Positions 1 through 10,529 of a stretch of DNA of 64,000 nt are shown one piece after another; the first letter of the stretch is position 1, and each line of letters opens with the position of its first letter. The notes below the pieces were generated by a model, which searched no databases, was not told the origin of the DNA, and worked only from the letters and a program-made list of their open reading frames with translations. The stretch covers positions 498,501 through 562,500 of the forward strand of contig OY848920.1 of the NCBI GenBank assembly GCA_963693285.1, in the 5' to 3' direction. The DNA comes from Xestospongia muta (lineage: Eukaryota > Porifera > Demospongiae > Haplosclerida > Petrosiidae). The translations under genes were made by a program, and so were the position numbers.

Positions 1-596
1 TGACACAATGTGTTATTAATAGTATGAGAGGAATTGATCTCATTAGTGGATGTCATTGTAGGGTCTTCCCCCGTCTTGTGTGTGTATGTCCCAGTAAGTA
101 ATAAGTATGGAATGGATGTACATTTTAGAGGGGTGGGTCCGTGCTCTGAAATGCTTAAAAAGTCGGCAATTACCATAAAATGGACAGTTAAGAATGGATT
201 CATATTGCAAAATGGACAAATAGGAATGACATACTCTGAAATAGACCATATTAGGAATGGATGAATGTTCTATAAAATGGACAAATAAAATTGATGGACA
301 ATAAATGTGATATAATTTGTGAAAAGAGACAATATCAAAACATTTCAAAAGCAGTTTTACAGTATCTATCTATTAGTAGCTATATATCTTTTACTAGATG
401 TCTGCTAAATTATAAATTATTAAGTTTAAAATGATTATTAGATAGCTCAAACACAAAAAGTAAATGGCCTTTATTACTTACAAATTTTAGTGTTTTTGTG
501 TAAATGTTTTGATAGAAGTGATTCCTTATTATTACAAATCGGGTCACATATCAATACTTAGAAAGAGATCAATGTAAAATTTATCATTTACTACTG

Positions 597-1767
597 ATGT
601 CTTTGTATATAAAAGGTAAAGAGTCAAAACGTTCTTTCCCACGTCTCTCACAAGATATCCTTATCTCATGGATAAAGAATTTAATTGTGTCCAAACCTCA
701 GGACAAGTACATCAAGTTAGCACCATCTCTGAAGTTATTGTATGAAGGTTGTCTTCATACTGAGAGAGAAGAGGAAAAAGAAGCTCTTATGAGAGTCCTT
801 TTAGTAATATATCAAGTATGTCATGGTAAGTAACTTAATTTATAAATTAACAAAGTGTCGTATTATGAGAAAATTTGTTCTTGTATCATGATAATATTCT
901 ATTATCACAGGCGGAGGAAGCTTAAAAAAGTTGGGGGGCTGAACATATTTGTACACAGTTTCACATGCATAACTTAAGCATACATTTTAAAAATGAGAAT
1001 TAAAATGCACCAAAATATTTTCTTCGTTCATCATTTTTTTAAACAAACTCCTTGGCAAGTTCTTGCAGGTCTACTAGTAATAAATGTTAGAATGCAAAAT
1101 TAGTTATTCTATGTAAAAGTTGGGGGGGCTCTGCCCCCCCCCTTTATAAAAGTTGGGGGGGCATCAGCCCCCTTCACCCCCACCCTCAGCCGCCTATGAT
1201 TATTTTAACAATGAACCTTTAAATTGAGAACAACTCTATCTATGCCTTGAAAACCATCTTTATATTAAAGACAATTTCTTAGGCTAGTTCTAATACTGTA
1301 GTATATTGTTATTGCATTATATTATTAGTATATTATTAGTATATTATTAGTATATTATTTCACATATTATGGAAGGATTATAGATTGAAGGTACCAGTGT
1401 ATCTGCACTAGATCTAGAGGAGATATGCAATATGATGGTTTATACATTATATTACACGTTGCACTTGCTTGTCTCATTTACAGGTAACACAGATATTTTT
1501 AAACCTAATTATGAAGCAATAGAATCCCCAGACCCTCAAGGTTCCATACTACCAGAACCAGAACCAGATCTTGAGACTAAAGTCTTCTACTTAGATATCC
1601 CAACCACAACCACTCAACACATTGGCACTTTAATTGGTAAAAATGGCGTCCATCTCAAAGCTCTTTGTGAGAAATATAACATAATATCGATACATCTTGG
1701 AGAGGAAAGGGAAAAAGGAGGTACCCGAACTGGACGGAGAAGGAATAGACCTGTTAGTCATGGTTAG
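597..1767 (+). pseudogene. Truncated KH-domain gene copy, unit 1
   Basis: Two exons can be joined: 597-825 and 1484-1767, with phase-1 donor GTAAGT and acceptor TTACAG. The product would be about 170 residues. Exon 1 encodes an unrecognised mostly helical segment. Exon 2 encodes a PEPEP linker and the first part of a KH domain, including the RNA-binding loop Gly-Lys-Asn-Gly. After Arg-Pro-Val the frame departs from the intact copy at 9602-12474 and stops at 1765-1767, so the KH fold is incomplete and the C-terminal zinc-binding part is absent. It may still be transcribed, but I regard it as a broken duplicate. Confidence 0.65.
906..1198. mobile_element. 293-bp MITE with G-rich ends, unit 1
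   Basis: The ends are imperfect inverted repeats (CACAGGCGGAGG at the left; CATAGGCGGCTGAGG read inward from the right), followed by G/C runs. The element is flanked by the direct repeat ATTAT at 901-905 and 1199-1203. The same intron in unit 3 (about 9894-9912) lacks it, which gives an empty site. It has no coding capacity. It lies in the intron between KH exons 1 and 2. Confidence 0.8.
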
Positions 1768-1808
1768 CATGGTTAGCTAAATTTCTACTGCTCTACTTTC
1801 TTGGACCA

Positions 1809-2251
1809 ATGAACGTCGGGTTTCATACTAAATTTGGAGATGGGAGTGAGATACCAGAGAGATATCAGAGCCACTTACGAGATATTTTGTGGAGGAATAT
1901 GGTCTTCAATCGCTGGGAGTTAGGGGACCTGGTGATGATTGATAACTTTCGTATATCTCACGGACGCCAGGTAACCAGAATTATCTGTTTAATTATCCAT
2001 CTTTTCTTTTATCCATCCATTCTCTCTTCTCATTGATCTATATTCTATCCCTTTATCCATTGATCTATATCTATCCATCCATTCAACTGATCATTATCAT
2101 TTCATTTATCCATATCCATGATTCATCTATTTTTGTCTTTTAGCCATTTAGAGGTAAAAGAAAAGTGGTTGTTGCTTGGTCACATCCTACACCAAAACCA
2201 AGTGTTCAAAAGAGAAAATCAACACAAACTAAAACTATTAATGTCCAATAA
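1809..2251 (+). pseudogene. 3' fragment of a TauD/SyrP-like dioxygenase gene, unit 1
   Basis: Two exons, 1809-1970 and 2144-2251, join in phase 0 to give about 89 residues. The reading shows FGDGSEIP, then GDLVMIDNFRISHGRQPF and GKRKVVVAWS. This resembles the C-terminal end of TauD/TfdA-type Fe(II)/2-oxoglutarate dioxygenases, with the distal iron-ligand His in HGRQPF and the oxoglutarate-binding Arg in GKR. The N-terminal two thirds, including the HxD iron motif, is absent, so it cannot be an active enzyme as it stands. The tail is Lys/Thr-rich. Its 5' end abuts the broken KH exon, which suggests a fusion by illegitimate recombination. Confidence 0.65.
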
Positions 2252-2562
2252 ATAAATATACTGTGCTATTATATCATGTACTGCAGTAATAGTTAGAGGA
2301 TGCATCTAGTAGAATTACCTAAATCATGGAATTATGAAATTATATCTTTTCCCAGACCCACCTAGTTAGTCTATCAGAGCGGATCAATGCTTATTCTTAT
2401 CTAAGAAATAGATCATGTTGTCTCTAGATGCCTGTTGCTCAATTAGATACTGGTATATCATAACATGGCTTCTTCCCTCACATGTCTGCATGGGAGGTAA
2501 CAAGAAGTGACGAAAGATGTGAATGTTTCTATAGAAATATTGTTACAGGAATTGGTATATTA

Positions 2563-3183
2563 CAAAGGCGTAGGAAGCAATTTCTAAGTGCAGAGGCCAA
2601 TGGGTGTAACATGTAGGCGTGGCTAGTTATTAATGGGTTGGACAGATTAATTAACTTGATTAACTATCGTTAAGTGAAAATTTTCCAAAGATGGATTCTC
2701 TATGGTTTGAACCCTTGACAAAATCGTTGCCAATGTCTATTAATGACAGAGAATCAGTAAGAGATTTGTGCACATGGAGCACCATTAAACTATTAAGTCT
2801 TGTCTGGCTCATAGTTACTCTCAAGTAGCTTTTAACCCGACGTAAGGAGCTAACTGCATTTGTAGCCAGCATCACCAATATCAGCGAAGCGAACCTACAG
2901 ACTTCTGGTGTTAAAGATCTTTGTGAGTCTGAAAACTCCCTTAGAAATCTAATCACTGAAGAGAAATTGTGGAGAGCGTCCTGTTGCGATAATTGACTGC
3001 CATTGCATGCATGTGGCTTAGATTCAATGAAGTATGAAGAAAGGGAAGAGTTAGAGTAGTTAAATTAATTATTATTCATTATTAATGTTTATGAATATTA
3101 ATAACTATGAAATTAATGAACTAGCATCGGTAAAAAGTGTAGCGGCCATGGCTGCTACGGTCGCTACAGCTCCTACGCCACTG
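2563..3183. mobile_element. 621-bp nonautonomous hAT-like element
   Basis: Terminal inverted repeats read CAAAGGCGTAGGAAGC at the left and CAGTGGCGTAGGAGCT inward from the right. The direct repeat TATTA flanks the element at 2558-2562 and 3184-3188. Unit 2 has a single uninterrupted copy of this site near 7393. Internally it keeps a remnant of a transposase reading frame on the minus strand. CAGTGGCGTAG-type ends and the transposase similarity suggest hAT, although hAT normally makes 8-bp target duplications, not 5. Confidence 0.8.
2660..2956 (-). pseudogene. hAT transposase C-terminal remnant
   Basis: The minus-strand frame contains ATNAVSSLRRVKSYLR, then TMSQTRLNSLMVLHVHK. This resembles the C-terminal dimerisation region of hAT transposases, in which ATNAVSERSFSALRRVK is typical. 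Here the residues between Val-Ser and Leu-Arg are shortened, so this copy looks internally deleted. The fragment is about 98 residues, has no catalytic region, and lies wholly inside the 621-bp element. Confidence 0.65.
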
Positions 3184-3511
3184 TATTATATATTCATAAC
3201 AACTTTGATCTATCAATGGGTTGAGTAAAATAATTCAAAAGCAAAATTCAACTATCATAGTCATTGTCAACTGTAATAGTCATTTCTTTATTTTTCTTGA
3301 CATTATCTTAATACAACTCGAGCAAATCCATGCAGCAGTTGTCATTACTACTGGACTAAAATAAAAATTATATACCTTTATGAAACAGGGTTAAATATTA
3401 ATTATTGATGATGCTATTGCTAGACTGAAGGCGCGAACACGTTATTTCCAGTGGAAGTGGAGACGTGATATCATTGCATTCAGTGGAGAGTGGAAATTGA
3501 AGTAATCTCAA

Positions 3512-4233
3512 ATGGCCACACAACAGCAAAGTCAAGCAACAAAGAAAAAAGATATGGCAAGTGGTAAGAACTGGAAAACAGCACCTTATGATGTATTTTA
3601 AAAGTTTAGAGTTAAATTAACTCTCCATAACCCAACCTAGACTAGTAATCTACTTTCTTAACTAGTAATTAGTTAATATAATATCATAGATTTGATTAAA
3701 ATAACTTATAATGAAATTGTTGCAATATTAAATTTGATATTTTAATTGAAGACAACACTCATAAATTTCATTGAATAGCTATGAGAAGATATAATTGCAA
3801 TAAAATTTATAGTATATGTATTATTATAATAATTATTGTTATTATTATCATTTTAGGTAGATTGGATAAGATCATTCACACAAAACTCGTTGACCCCAAT
3901 GATGTACATTTACAGCTGGTCCCTATCTGTGCTAAATGGCACCAATTTGGCAGTGCTTTTAAAGTACCCTTCAATTTTTTAGAGGAATTAGAAGAAAGCA
4001 ATGATCCAAACAAGAAGCGACTGAGGAAAGTTATTAATGAATGGTATAAAAAAGACTCTGAAGATAATATTCGTAACTGGGATACAGTTCTAAAAATCGT
4101 GAAAGGCCCTTTGATTGACAATTTGAAACATGCCAATGAAATACTTGAGTGGCTAGGTGAAGAGGAGCAACTTACTAGGTACGAGAAACAACCAGATAAC
4201 TATCAATATGATGCTCCACCAGATCCTAAGTAA
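3512..4233 (+). CDS. Small death-fold domain protein D1
   Basis: Exons 3512-3563 and 3857-4233 join in phase 1 to give 142 residues. The short first exon encodes a Gln/Lys-rich leader (MATQQQSQATKKKDMAS). The second exon encodes one helical domain with Trp in AKWHQFGSAF, a Leu-rich third helix, WYKKDSEDNIRNWDTVLKIV, and a closing EWLGEEEQL and RYEKQPDN. The spacing of the Trp, Leu and Val residues fits a death-domain-type fold. Five relatives in this window share the tiny first exon and the phase-1 intron. Death-fold domains act by homotypic binding in the cytoplasm, so an adaptor role is an inference. Confidence 0.75.
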
Positions 4234-5699
4234 CATTGTCAAACTCTGAACACTTGAATTCCTTGCTGGATACATAAATAACGAACATTCCTCTTTAATT
4301 AGCTAGTTAGGACCTTTTATTGTTATTTTGATACATGAAATAGTATTTTCTACATGATACATTATTTTTGTTTTGCAATAGAGCAGGTCTGGTTTATTTA
4401 GTCCAAACACTTCCTGTAGAGACTTCTAACTGATATTGTTAACATGTATAAAAGTACTTCCCTGTTGCTCTTTGCTTGAAATACAAAGTTGTAGTGAAGT
4501 GGTGTGATGTGACATGTAGCTATAACCATTACTGTACAAACCTACTACTCAATGTCCATAATGAATTTATTTGAACAAATTTTTATAAACAAACCACAAG
4601 GCCACCCAAGTCTGAACAACTCTTTGATGTCAGATAAATGATTCATGTATACGAGTATTTTATACATGTAAATATACATGTGGGATAATTAGTGGGTGTG
4701 TCTAACAGAATAAAACAAAGCTATGAATATATAATTACCTGAGTCATCCTCAGGATGTCTGTATGTTCTTACCACTCATCTCGATGGAGAGCAGTGACAC
4801 AATGTGTTATTAATAGTATGAGAGGAATTGATCTCATTAGTGGATGTCATTGTAGGGTCTTCCCCCGTCTTGTGTGTGTATGTCCCAGTAAGTAATAAGT
4901 ATGGAATGGATGTACATTTTAGAGGGGTGGGTCCGTGCTCTGAAATGCTTAAAAAGTCGGCAATTACCATAAAATGGACAGTTAAGAATGGATTCATATT
5001 GCAAAATGGACAAATAGGAATGACATACTCTGAAATAGACCATATTAGGAATGGATGAATGTTCTATAAAATGGACAAATAAAATTGATGGACAATAAAT
5101 GTGATATAATTTGTGAAAAGAGACAATATCAAAACATTTCAAAAGCAGTTTTACAGTATCTATCTATTAGTAGCTATATATCTTTTACTAGATGTCTGCT
5201 AAATTATAAATTATTAAGTTTAAAATGATTATTAGATAGCTCAAACACAAAAAGTAAATGGCCTTTATTACTTACAAATTTTAGTGTTTTTGTGTAAATG
5301 TTTTGATAGAAGTGATTCCTTATTATTACAAATCGGGTCACATATCAATACTTAGAAAGAGATCAATGTAAAATTTATCATTTACTACTGATGTCTTTGT
5401 ATATAAAAGGTAAAGAGTCAAAACGTTCTTTCCCACGTCTCTCACAAGATATCCTTATCTCATGGATAAAGAATTTAATTGTGTCCAAACCTCAGGACAA
5501 GTACATCAAGTTAGCACCATCTCTGAAGTTATTGTATGAAGGTTGTCTTCATACTGAGAGAGAAGAGGAAAAAGAAGCTCTTATGAGAGTCCTTTTAGTA
5601 ATATATCAAGTATGTCATGGTAAGTAACTTAATTTATAAATTAACAAAGTGTCGTATTATGAGAAAATTTGTTCTTGTATCATGATAATATTCTATTAT

Positions 5700-5992
5700 C
5701 ACAGGCGGAGGAAGCTTAAAAAAGTTGGGGGGCTGAACATATTTGTACACAGTTTCACATGCATAACTTAAGCATACATTTTAAAAATGAGAATTAAAAT
5801 GCACCAAAATATTTTCTTCGTTCATCATTTTTTAAACAAACTCCTTGGCAAGTTCTTGCAGGTCTACTAGTAATAAATGTTAGAATGCAAAATTAGTTAT
5901 TCTATGTAAAAGTTGGGGGGGCTCTGCCCCCCCCCCTTTATAAAAGTTGGGGGGGCATCAGCCCCCTTCACCCCCACCCTCAGCCGCCTATG
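5700..5992. mobile_element. 293-bp MITE with G-rich ends, unit 2
   Basis: This is the same insertion as in unit 1, at the same site and with the same ATTAT duplication, differing by one-base changes in homopolymer runs. It was therefore carried along when the unit duplicated. Confidence 0.8.
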
Positions 5993-6104
5993 ATTATTTT
6001 AACAATGAACCTTTAAATTGAGAACAACTCTATCTATGCCTTGAAAACCATCTTTATATTAAAGACAATTTCTTAGGCTAGTTCTAATACTGTAGTATAT
6101 TGTT

Positions 6105-6195
6105 ATTGCATTATATTATTAGTATATTATTAGTATATTATTAATATATTATTAGTATATTATTAGTATATTATTAGTATATTATTAGTATATTA
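6105..6195. repeat. 11-bp AT-rich tandem repeat in the KH intron (variable copy number)
   Basis: The word TATTATTAGTA repeats here about seven times. The corresponding tracts are shorter in unit 1 (about 1313-1360) and longer in unit 3 (about 10018-10130). Copy number differs in all three units, as expected for replication slippage. Confidence 0.8.
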
Positions 6196-6646
6196 TTTCA
6201 CATATTATGGAAGGATTATAGATTGAAGGTACCAGTGTATCTGCACTAGATCTAGAGGAGATATGCAATATGATGGTTTATACATTATATTACACGTTGC
6301 ACTTGCTTGTCTCATTTACAGGTAACACAGATATTTTTAAACCTAATTATGAAGCAATAGAATCCCCAGACCCTCAAGGTTCCATACTACCAGAACCAGA
6401 ACCAGATCTTGAGACTAAAGTCTTCTACTTAGATATCCCAACCACAACCACTCAACACATTGGCACTTTAATTGGTAAAAATGGCGTCCATCTCAAAGCT
6501 CTTTGTGAGAAATATAACATAATATCGATACATCTTGGAGAGGAAAGGGAAAAAGGAGGTACCCGAACTGGACGGAGAAGGAATAGACCTGTTAGTCATG
6601 GTTAGCATGGTTAGCTAAATTTCTACTGCTCTACTTTCTTGGACCA

Positions 6647-7089
6647 ATGAACGTCGGGTTTCATACTAAATTTGGAGATGGGAGTGAGATACCAGAGAGA
6701 TATCAGAGCCACTTACGAGATATTTTGTGGAGGAATATGGTCTTCAATCGCTGGGAGTTAGGGGACCTGGTGATGATTGATAACTTTCGTATATCTCACG
6801 GACGCCAGGTAACCAGAATTATCTGTTTAATTATCCATCTTTTCTTTTATCCATCCATTCTCTCTTCTCATTGATCTATATTCTATCCCTTTATCCATTG
6901 ATCTATATCTATCCATCCATTCAACTGATCATTATCATTTCATTTATCCATATCCATGATTCATCTATTTTTGTCTTTTAGCCATTTAGAGGTAAAAGAA
7001 AAGTGGTTGTTGCTTGGTCACATCCTACACCAAAACCAAGTGTTCAAAAGAGAAAATCAACACAAACTAAAACTATTAATGTCCAATAA
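6647..7089 (+). pseudogene. 3' fragment of a TauD/SyrP-like dioxygenase gene, unit 2
   Basis: Exons 6647-6808 and 6982-7089 repeat the unit 1 fragment with no visible amino-acid change. The HGRQPF and GKRKVVVAW motifs are present and the HxD-containing part is absent. It remains in frame although it cannot be a full enzyme, which fits a very recent duplication better than selection. Confidence 0.6.
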
Positions 7090-7723
7090 ATAAATATACT
7101 GTGCTATTATATCATGTACTGCAGTAATAGTTAGAGGATGCATCTAGTAGAATTACCTAAATCATGGAATTATGAAATTATATCTTTTCCCAGACCCACC
7201 TAGTTAGTCTGTCAGAGCGGATCAATGCTTATTCTTATCTAAGAAATAGATCATGTTGTCTCTAGATGCCTGTTGCTCAATTAGATACTGGTATATCATA
7301 ACATGGCTTCTTCCCTCACATGTCTGCATGGGAGGTAACAAGAAGTGACGAAAGATGTGAATGTTTCTATAGAAATATTGTTACAGGAATTGGTATATTA
7401 TATATTCATAACAACTTTGATCTATCAATGGGTTGAGTAAAATAATTCAAAAGCAAAATTCAACTATCATAGTCATTGTCAACTGTAATAGTCATTTCTT
7501 TATTTTTCTTGACATTATCTTAATACAACTCGAGCAAATCCATGCAGCAGTTGTCATTACTACTGGACTAAAATAAAAATTATATACCTTTATGAAACAG
7601 GGTTAAATATTAATTATTGATGATGCTATTGCTAGACTGAAGGCGCGAACACGTTATTTCCAGTGGAAGTGGAGACGTGATATCATTGCATTCAGTGGAG
7701 AGTGGAAATTGAAGTAATCTCAA

Positions 7724-8445
7724 ATGGCCACACAACAGCAAAGTCAAGCAACAAAGAAAAAAGATATGGCAAGTGGTAAGAACTGGAAAACAGCACCTTA
7801 TGATGTATTTTAAAAGTTTAGAGTTAAATTAACTCTCCATAACCCAACCTAGACTAGTAATCTACTTTCTTAACTAGTAATTAGTTAATATAATATCATA
7901 GATTTGATTAAAATAACTTATAATGAAATTGTTGCAATATTAAATTTGATATTTTAATTGAAGACAACACTCATAAATTTCATTGAATAGCTATGAGAAG
8001 ATATAATTGCAATAAAATTTATAGTATATGTATTATTATAATAATTATTGTTATTATTATCATTTTAGGTAGATTGGATAAGATCATTCACACAAAACTC
8101 GTTGACCCCGATGATGTACATTTACAGCTGGTCCCTGTCTGTGCTAAATGGCACCAATTTGGGAGTGCTTTTAAAGTACCCTTCAATTTTTTAGAGGAAT
8201 TAGAAGAAAGCAATGATCCAAACAAGAAGCGACTGAGGAAAGTTATTAATGAATGGTATAAAAAAGACTCTGAAGATAATATTCGTAACTGGGATACAGT
8301 TCTAAAAATCGTGAAAGGCCCTTTGATTGACAATTTGAAACATGCCAATGAAATACTTGAGTGGCTAGGTGAAGAGGAGCAACTTACTAGGTACGAGAAA
8401 CAACCAGATAACTATCAATATGATGCTCCACCAGATCCTAAGTAA
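7724..8445 (+). CDS. Small death-fold domain protein D2
   Basis: Exons 7724-7775 and 8069-8445 encode 142 residues. It differs from D1 by two residues that I can see (Asn to Asp after Val-Asp-Pro, and Ile to Val in the LVPVCAKW segment). The exon layout and the Gln/Lys-rich leader are the same. Its upstream DNA lacks the hAT element present before D1, so the two copies could differ in expression. Confidence 0.75.
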
Positions 8446-9006
8446 CATTGTCAAACTCTGAACACTTGAATTCCTTGCTGGATACATAAATAACGAACAT
8501 TCCTCTTTAATTAGCTAGTTAGGACCTTTTATTGTTATTTTGATACATGAAATAGTATTTTCTACATGATACATTATTTTTGTTTTGCAATAGAGCAGGT
8601 CTGGTTTATTTAGTCCAAACACTTCCTGTAGAGACTTCTAACTGATATTGTTAACATGTATAAAAGTACTTCCCTGTTGCTCTTTGCTTGAAATACAAAG
8701 TTGTAGTGAAGTGGTATGATGTGACATGTAGCTATAACCATTACTGTACAAACCTACTACTCAATGTCCATAATGAATTTATTTGAACAAATTTTTATAA
8801 ACAAACCACAAGGCCACCCAAGTCTGAACAACTCTTTGATGTCAGATAAATGATTCATGTATACGAGTATTTTATACATGTAAATATACATGTGAGATAA
8901 TTAGTGGGCGTGTCTAACAGAATAAAACAAAGCTATGAATATATAATTACCTGAGTCATCCTCAGGATGTCTGTATGTTCTTACCACTCATCTCGATGGA
9001 GAGCAG

Positions 9007-10529
9007 TGACACAATGTGTTATTAATAGTATGAGAGGAATTGATCTCATTAGTGGATGTCATTGTAGGGTCTTCCCCCGTCTTGTGTGTGTATGTCCCAG
9101 TAAGTAATAAGTATGGAATGGATGCACATTTAGAAGGGTGGGTCCGTACTATGAAATAGTTAAAAAGTTGGCAAATACCATAAAATGGACAGTTAAGAAT
9201 GGATTCATATTGCAAAATGGACAAATAAGAATGACATACTCTGAAATAGACCATATTAGGAATGGATGAATGTTCTATAAAATGGACAAATAAAATTGAT
9301 GGACAATAAATGTGATATAATTTGTGAAAAGAGACAATATCAAAACATTTCAAAAGCAGTTTTACAGTATCTATCTATTAGTAGCTATATATCTTTTACT
9401 AGATGTCTGCTAAATTATAAATTATTAAGTTTAAAATGATTATTAGATAGCTCAAACACAACAAGTAAATGTACTTTATTACTTACAAATTTTAGTGTTT
9501 TTGTGTAAATGTTTTAATAGAAGTGGTCCCTTATTATTAGAAATTGGGTCACATATCAATACTTAGAAAGAGATCAATGTAAAATTTATCATTTACTACT
9601 GATGTCTTTGTATATAAAAGGTAAAGAGTCAAAACGTTCTCTCCCACGTCTCTCACAAGATATCCTTATCTCATGGATAAAGAATTTAATTGTGTCCAAA
9701 CCTCAGGACAAGTACATCAAGTTAGCACCATCTCTGAAGTTATTGTATGAAGGTTGTCTTCATACTGAGAGAGAAGAGGAAAAAGAAGCTCTTATGAGAG
9801 TCCTTTTAGTAATATATCAAGTATGTCATGGTAAGTAACTTAATTTATAAATTAACAAAGTGTCGTCTTATGAGAAAATTTGTTCTTGTATCATGATAAT
9901 AATTTATTTTAACAATGAACCTTTAAATTGAGAACAACTCTATCTATGCCTTGAAAACCATCTTTATATTAAAGACAATTTCTTAGGCTAGTTCTAATAC
10001 TGTAGTATATTGTTATTGCATTATATTATTAGTATATTATTAGTATATTATTAGTATATTATTAATATATTATTAGTATATTATTTATATATTATTAGTA
10101 TATTATTAGTATATTATTAGTATATTATTTCACATATTATGGAAGGATTATATATTGAAGGTACCAGTGTATCTGCACTAGATCTAGAGGAAATATGTAA
10201 TATGATGGTCTATACATTATATTACATGTTGCACTTGCTTGTCTCATTACAGGTAACACAGATATTTTTAAACCTAATTATGAAGCAATAAAATCCCCAG
10301 ACCCTCAAGGTTCCATACTACCAGAACCAGAACCAGAACCAGATCTTGAGACTAAAGTCTTCTACTTAGATATCCCAACCACAACCACTCAACACATTGG
10401 CACTTTAATTGGTAAAAATGGCGTCCATCTCAAAGCTCTTTGTGAGAAATATAACATAATATCGATACATCTTGGAGAGGAAAGGGAAAAAGGAGGTACC
10501 CGAACTGGACGGAGAAGGAATAGACCTGT
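9007..10529. repeat. Tandem unit 3 (partial; shared 5' part only)
   Basis: Identity with units 1 and 2 runs from 9007 to about 10529 and stops in the middle of KH exon 2, just after the codons for Arg-Pro. Beyond that point this copy continues with an open KH coding sequence, while units 1 and 2 continue with unrelated TauD-like sequence. It is more diverged from units 1 and 2 than they are from each other (for example around 9120-9180), so it is probably the older parent copy. Confidence 0.85.

Larger units (their letters stand above)
1..4794. repeat. Tandem unit 1 of the KH/TauD/death-fold array
   Basis: The sequence from position 1 restarts almost identically at 4795 and again at 9007, so this is the first of three direct tandem units. 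It carries, in order, a truncated KH gene, a TauD-like 3' fragment, a hAT-type transposon insertion and a death-fold gene. The stretches 1-596 and 4234-4794 hold no gene I can support. The left flank contains a loose local repeat around the word AAAATGGACA, which explains the short ORFs there. The left edge of the unit may extend beyond the window. Confidence 0.9.
5391..6605 (+). pseudogene. Truncated KH-domain gene copy, unit 2
   Basis: Exons 5391-5619 and 6322-6605 repeat the unit 1 structure and the same premature end after Arg-Pro-Val-Ser-His-Gly. The coding sequence is identical to unit 1 as far as I compared it. The intron carries the second copy of the 293-bp MITE and a longer TATTAGTAT-type repeat. 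Confidence 0.65.
4795..9006. repeat. Tandem unit 2 of the KH/TauD/death-fold array
   Basis: This unit is nearly identical to unit 1 apart from a missing 621-bp transposon plus its duplicated target, small indels in homopolymers, and a longer 11-bp repeat tract. The similarity covers introns and intergenic DNA as well as exons, so the duplication is recent or the units are being homogenised. The stretches 4795-5390, 7090-7723 and 8446-9006 hold no gene. Confidence 0.9.

Noticed and set aside
43..348. Minus-strand ORF of 101 residues, repeated at 4837-5142 and in longer form at 8988-9353
   Set aside because: It lies in the AT-rich flank of the tandem unit over a loose AAAATGGACA repeat, has no recognisable domain or splice context, and changes length between units. 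It is open by chance and copied with the unit.
1432..1483. Upstream part of the ORF that begins at 1432
   Set aside because: The frame is intronic up to the acceptor TTACAG at 1483. Exon 1 (ending 825) joins in phase at 1484, so the Met at 1432 is not a start.
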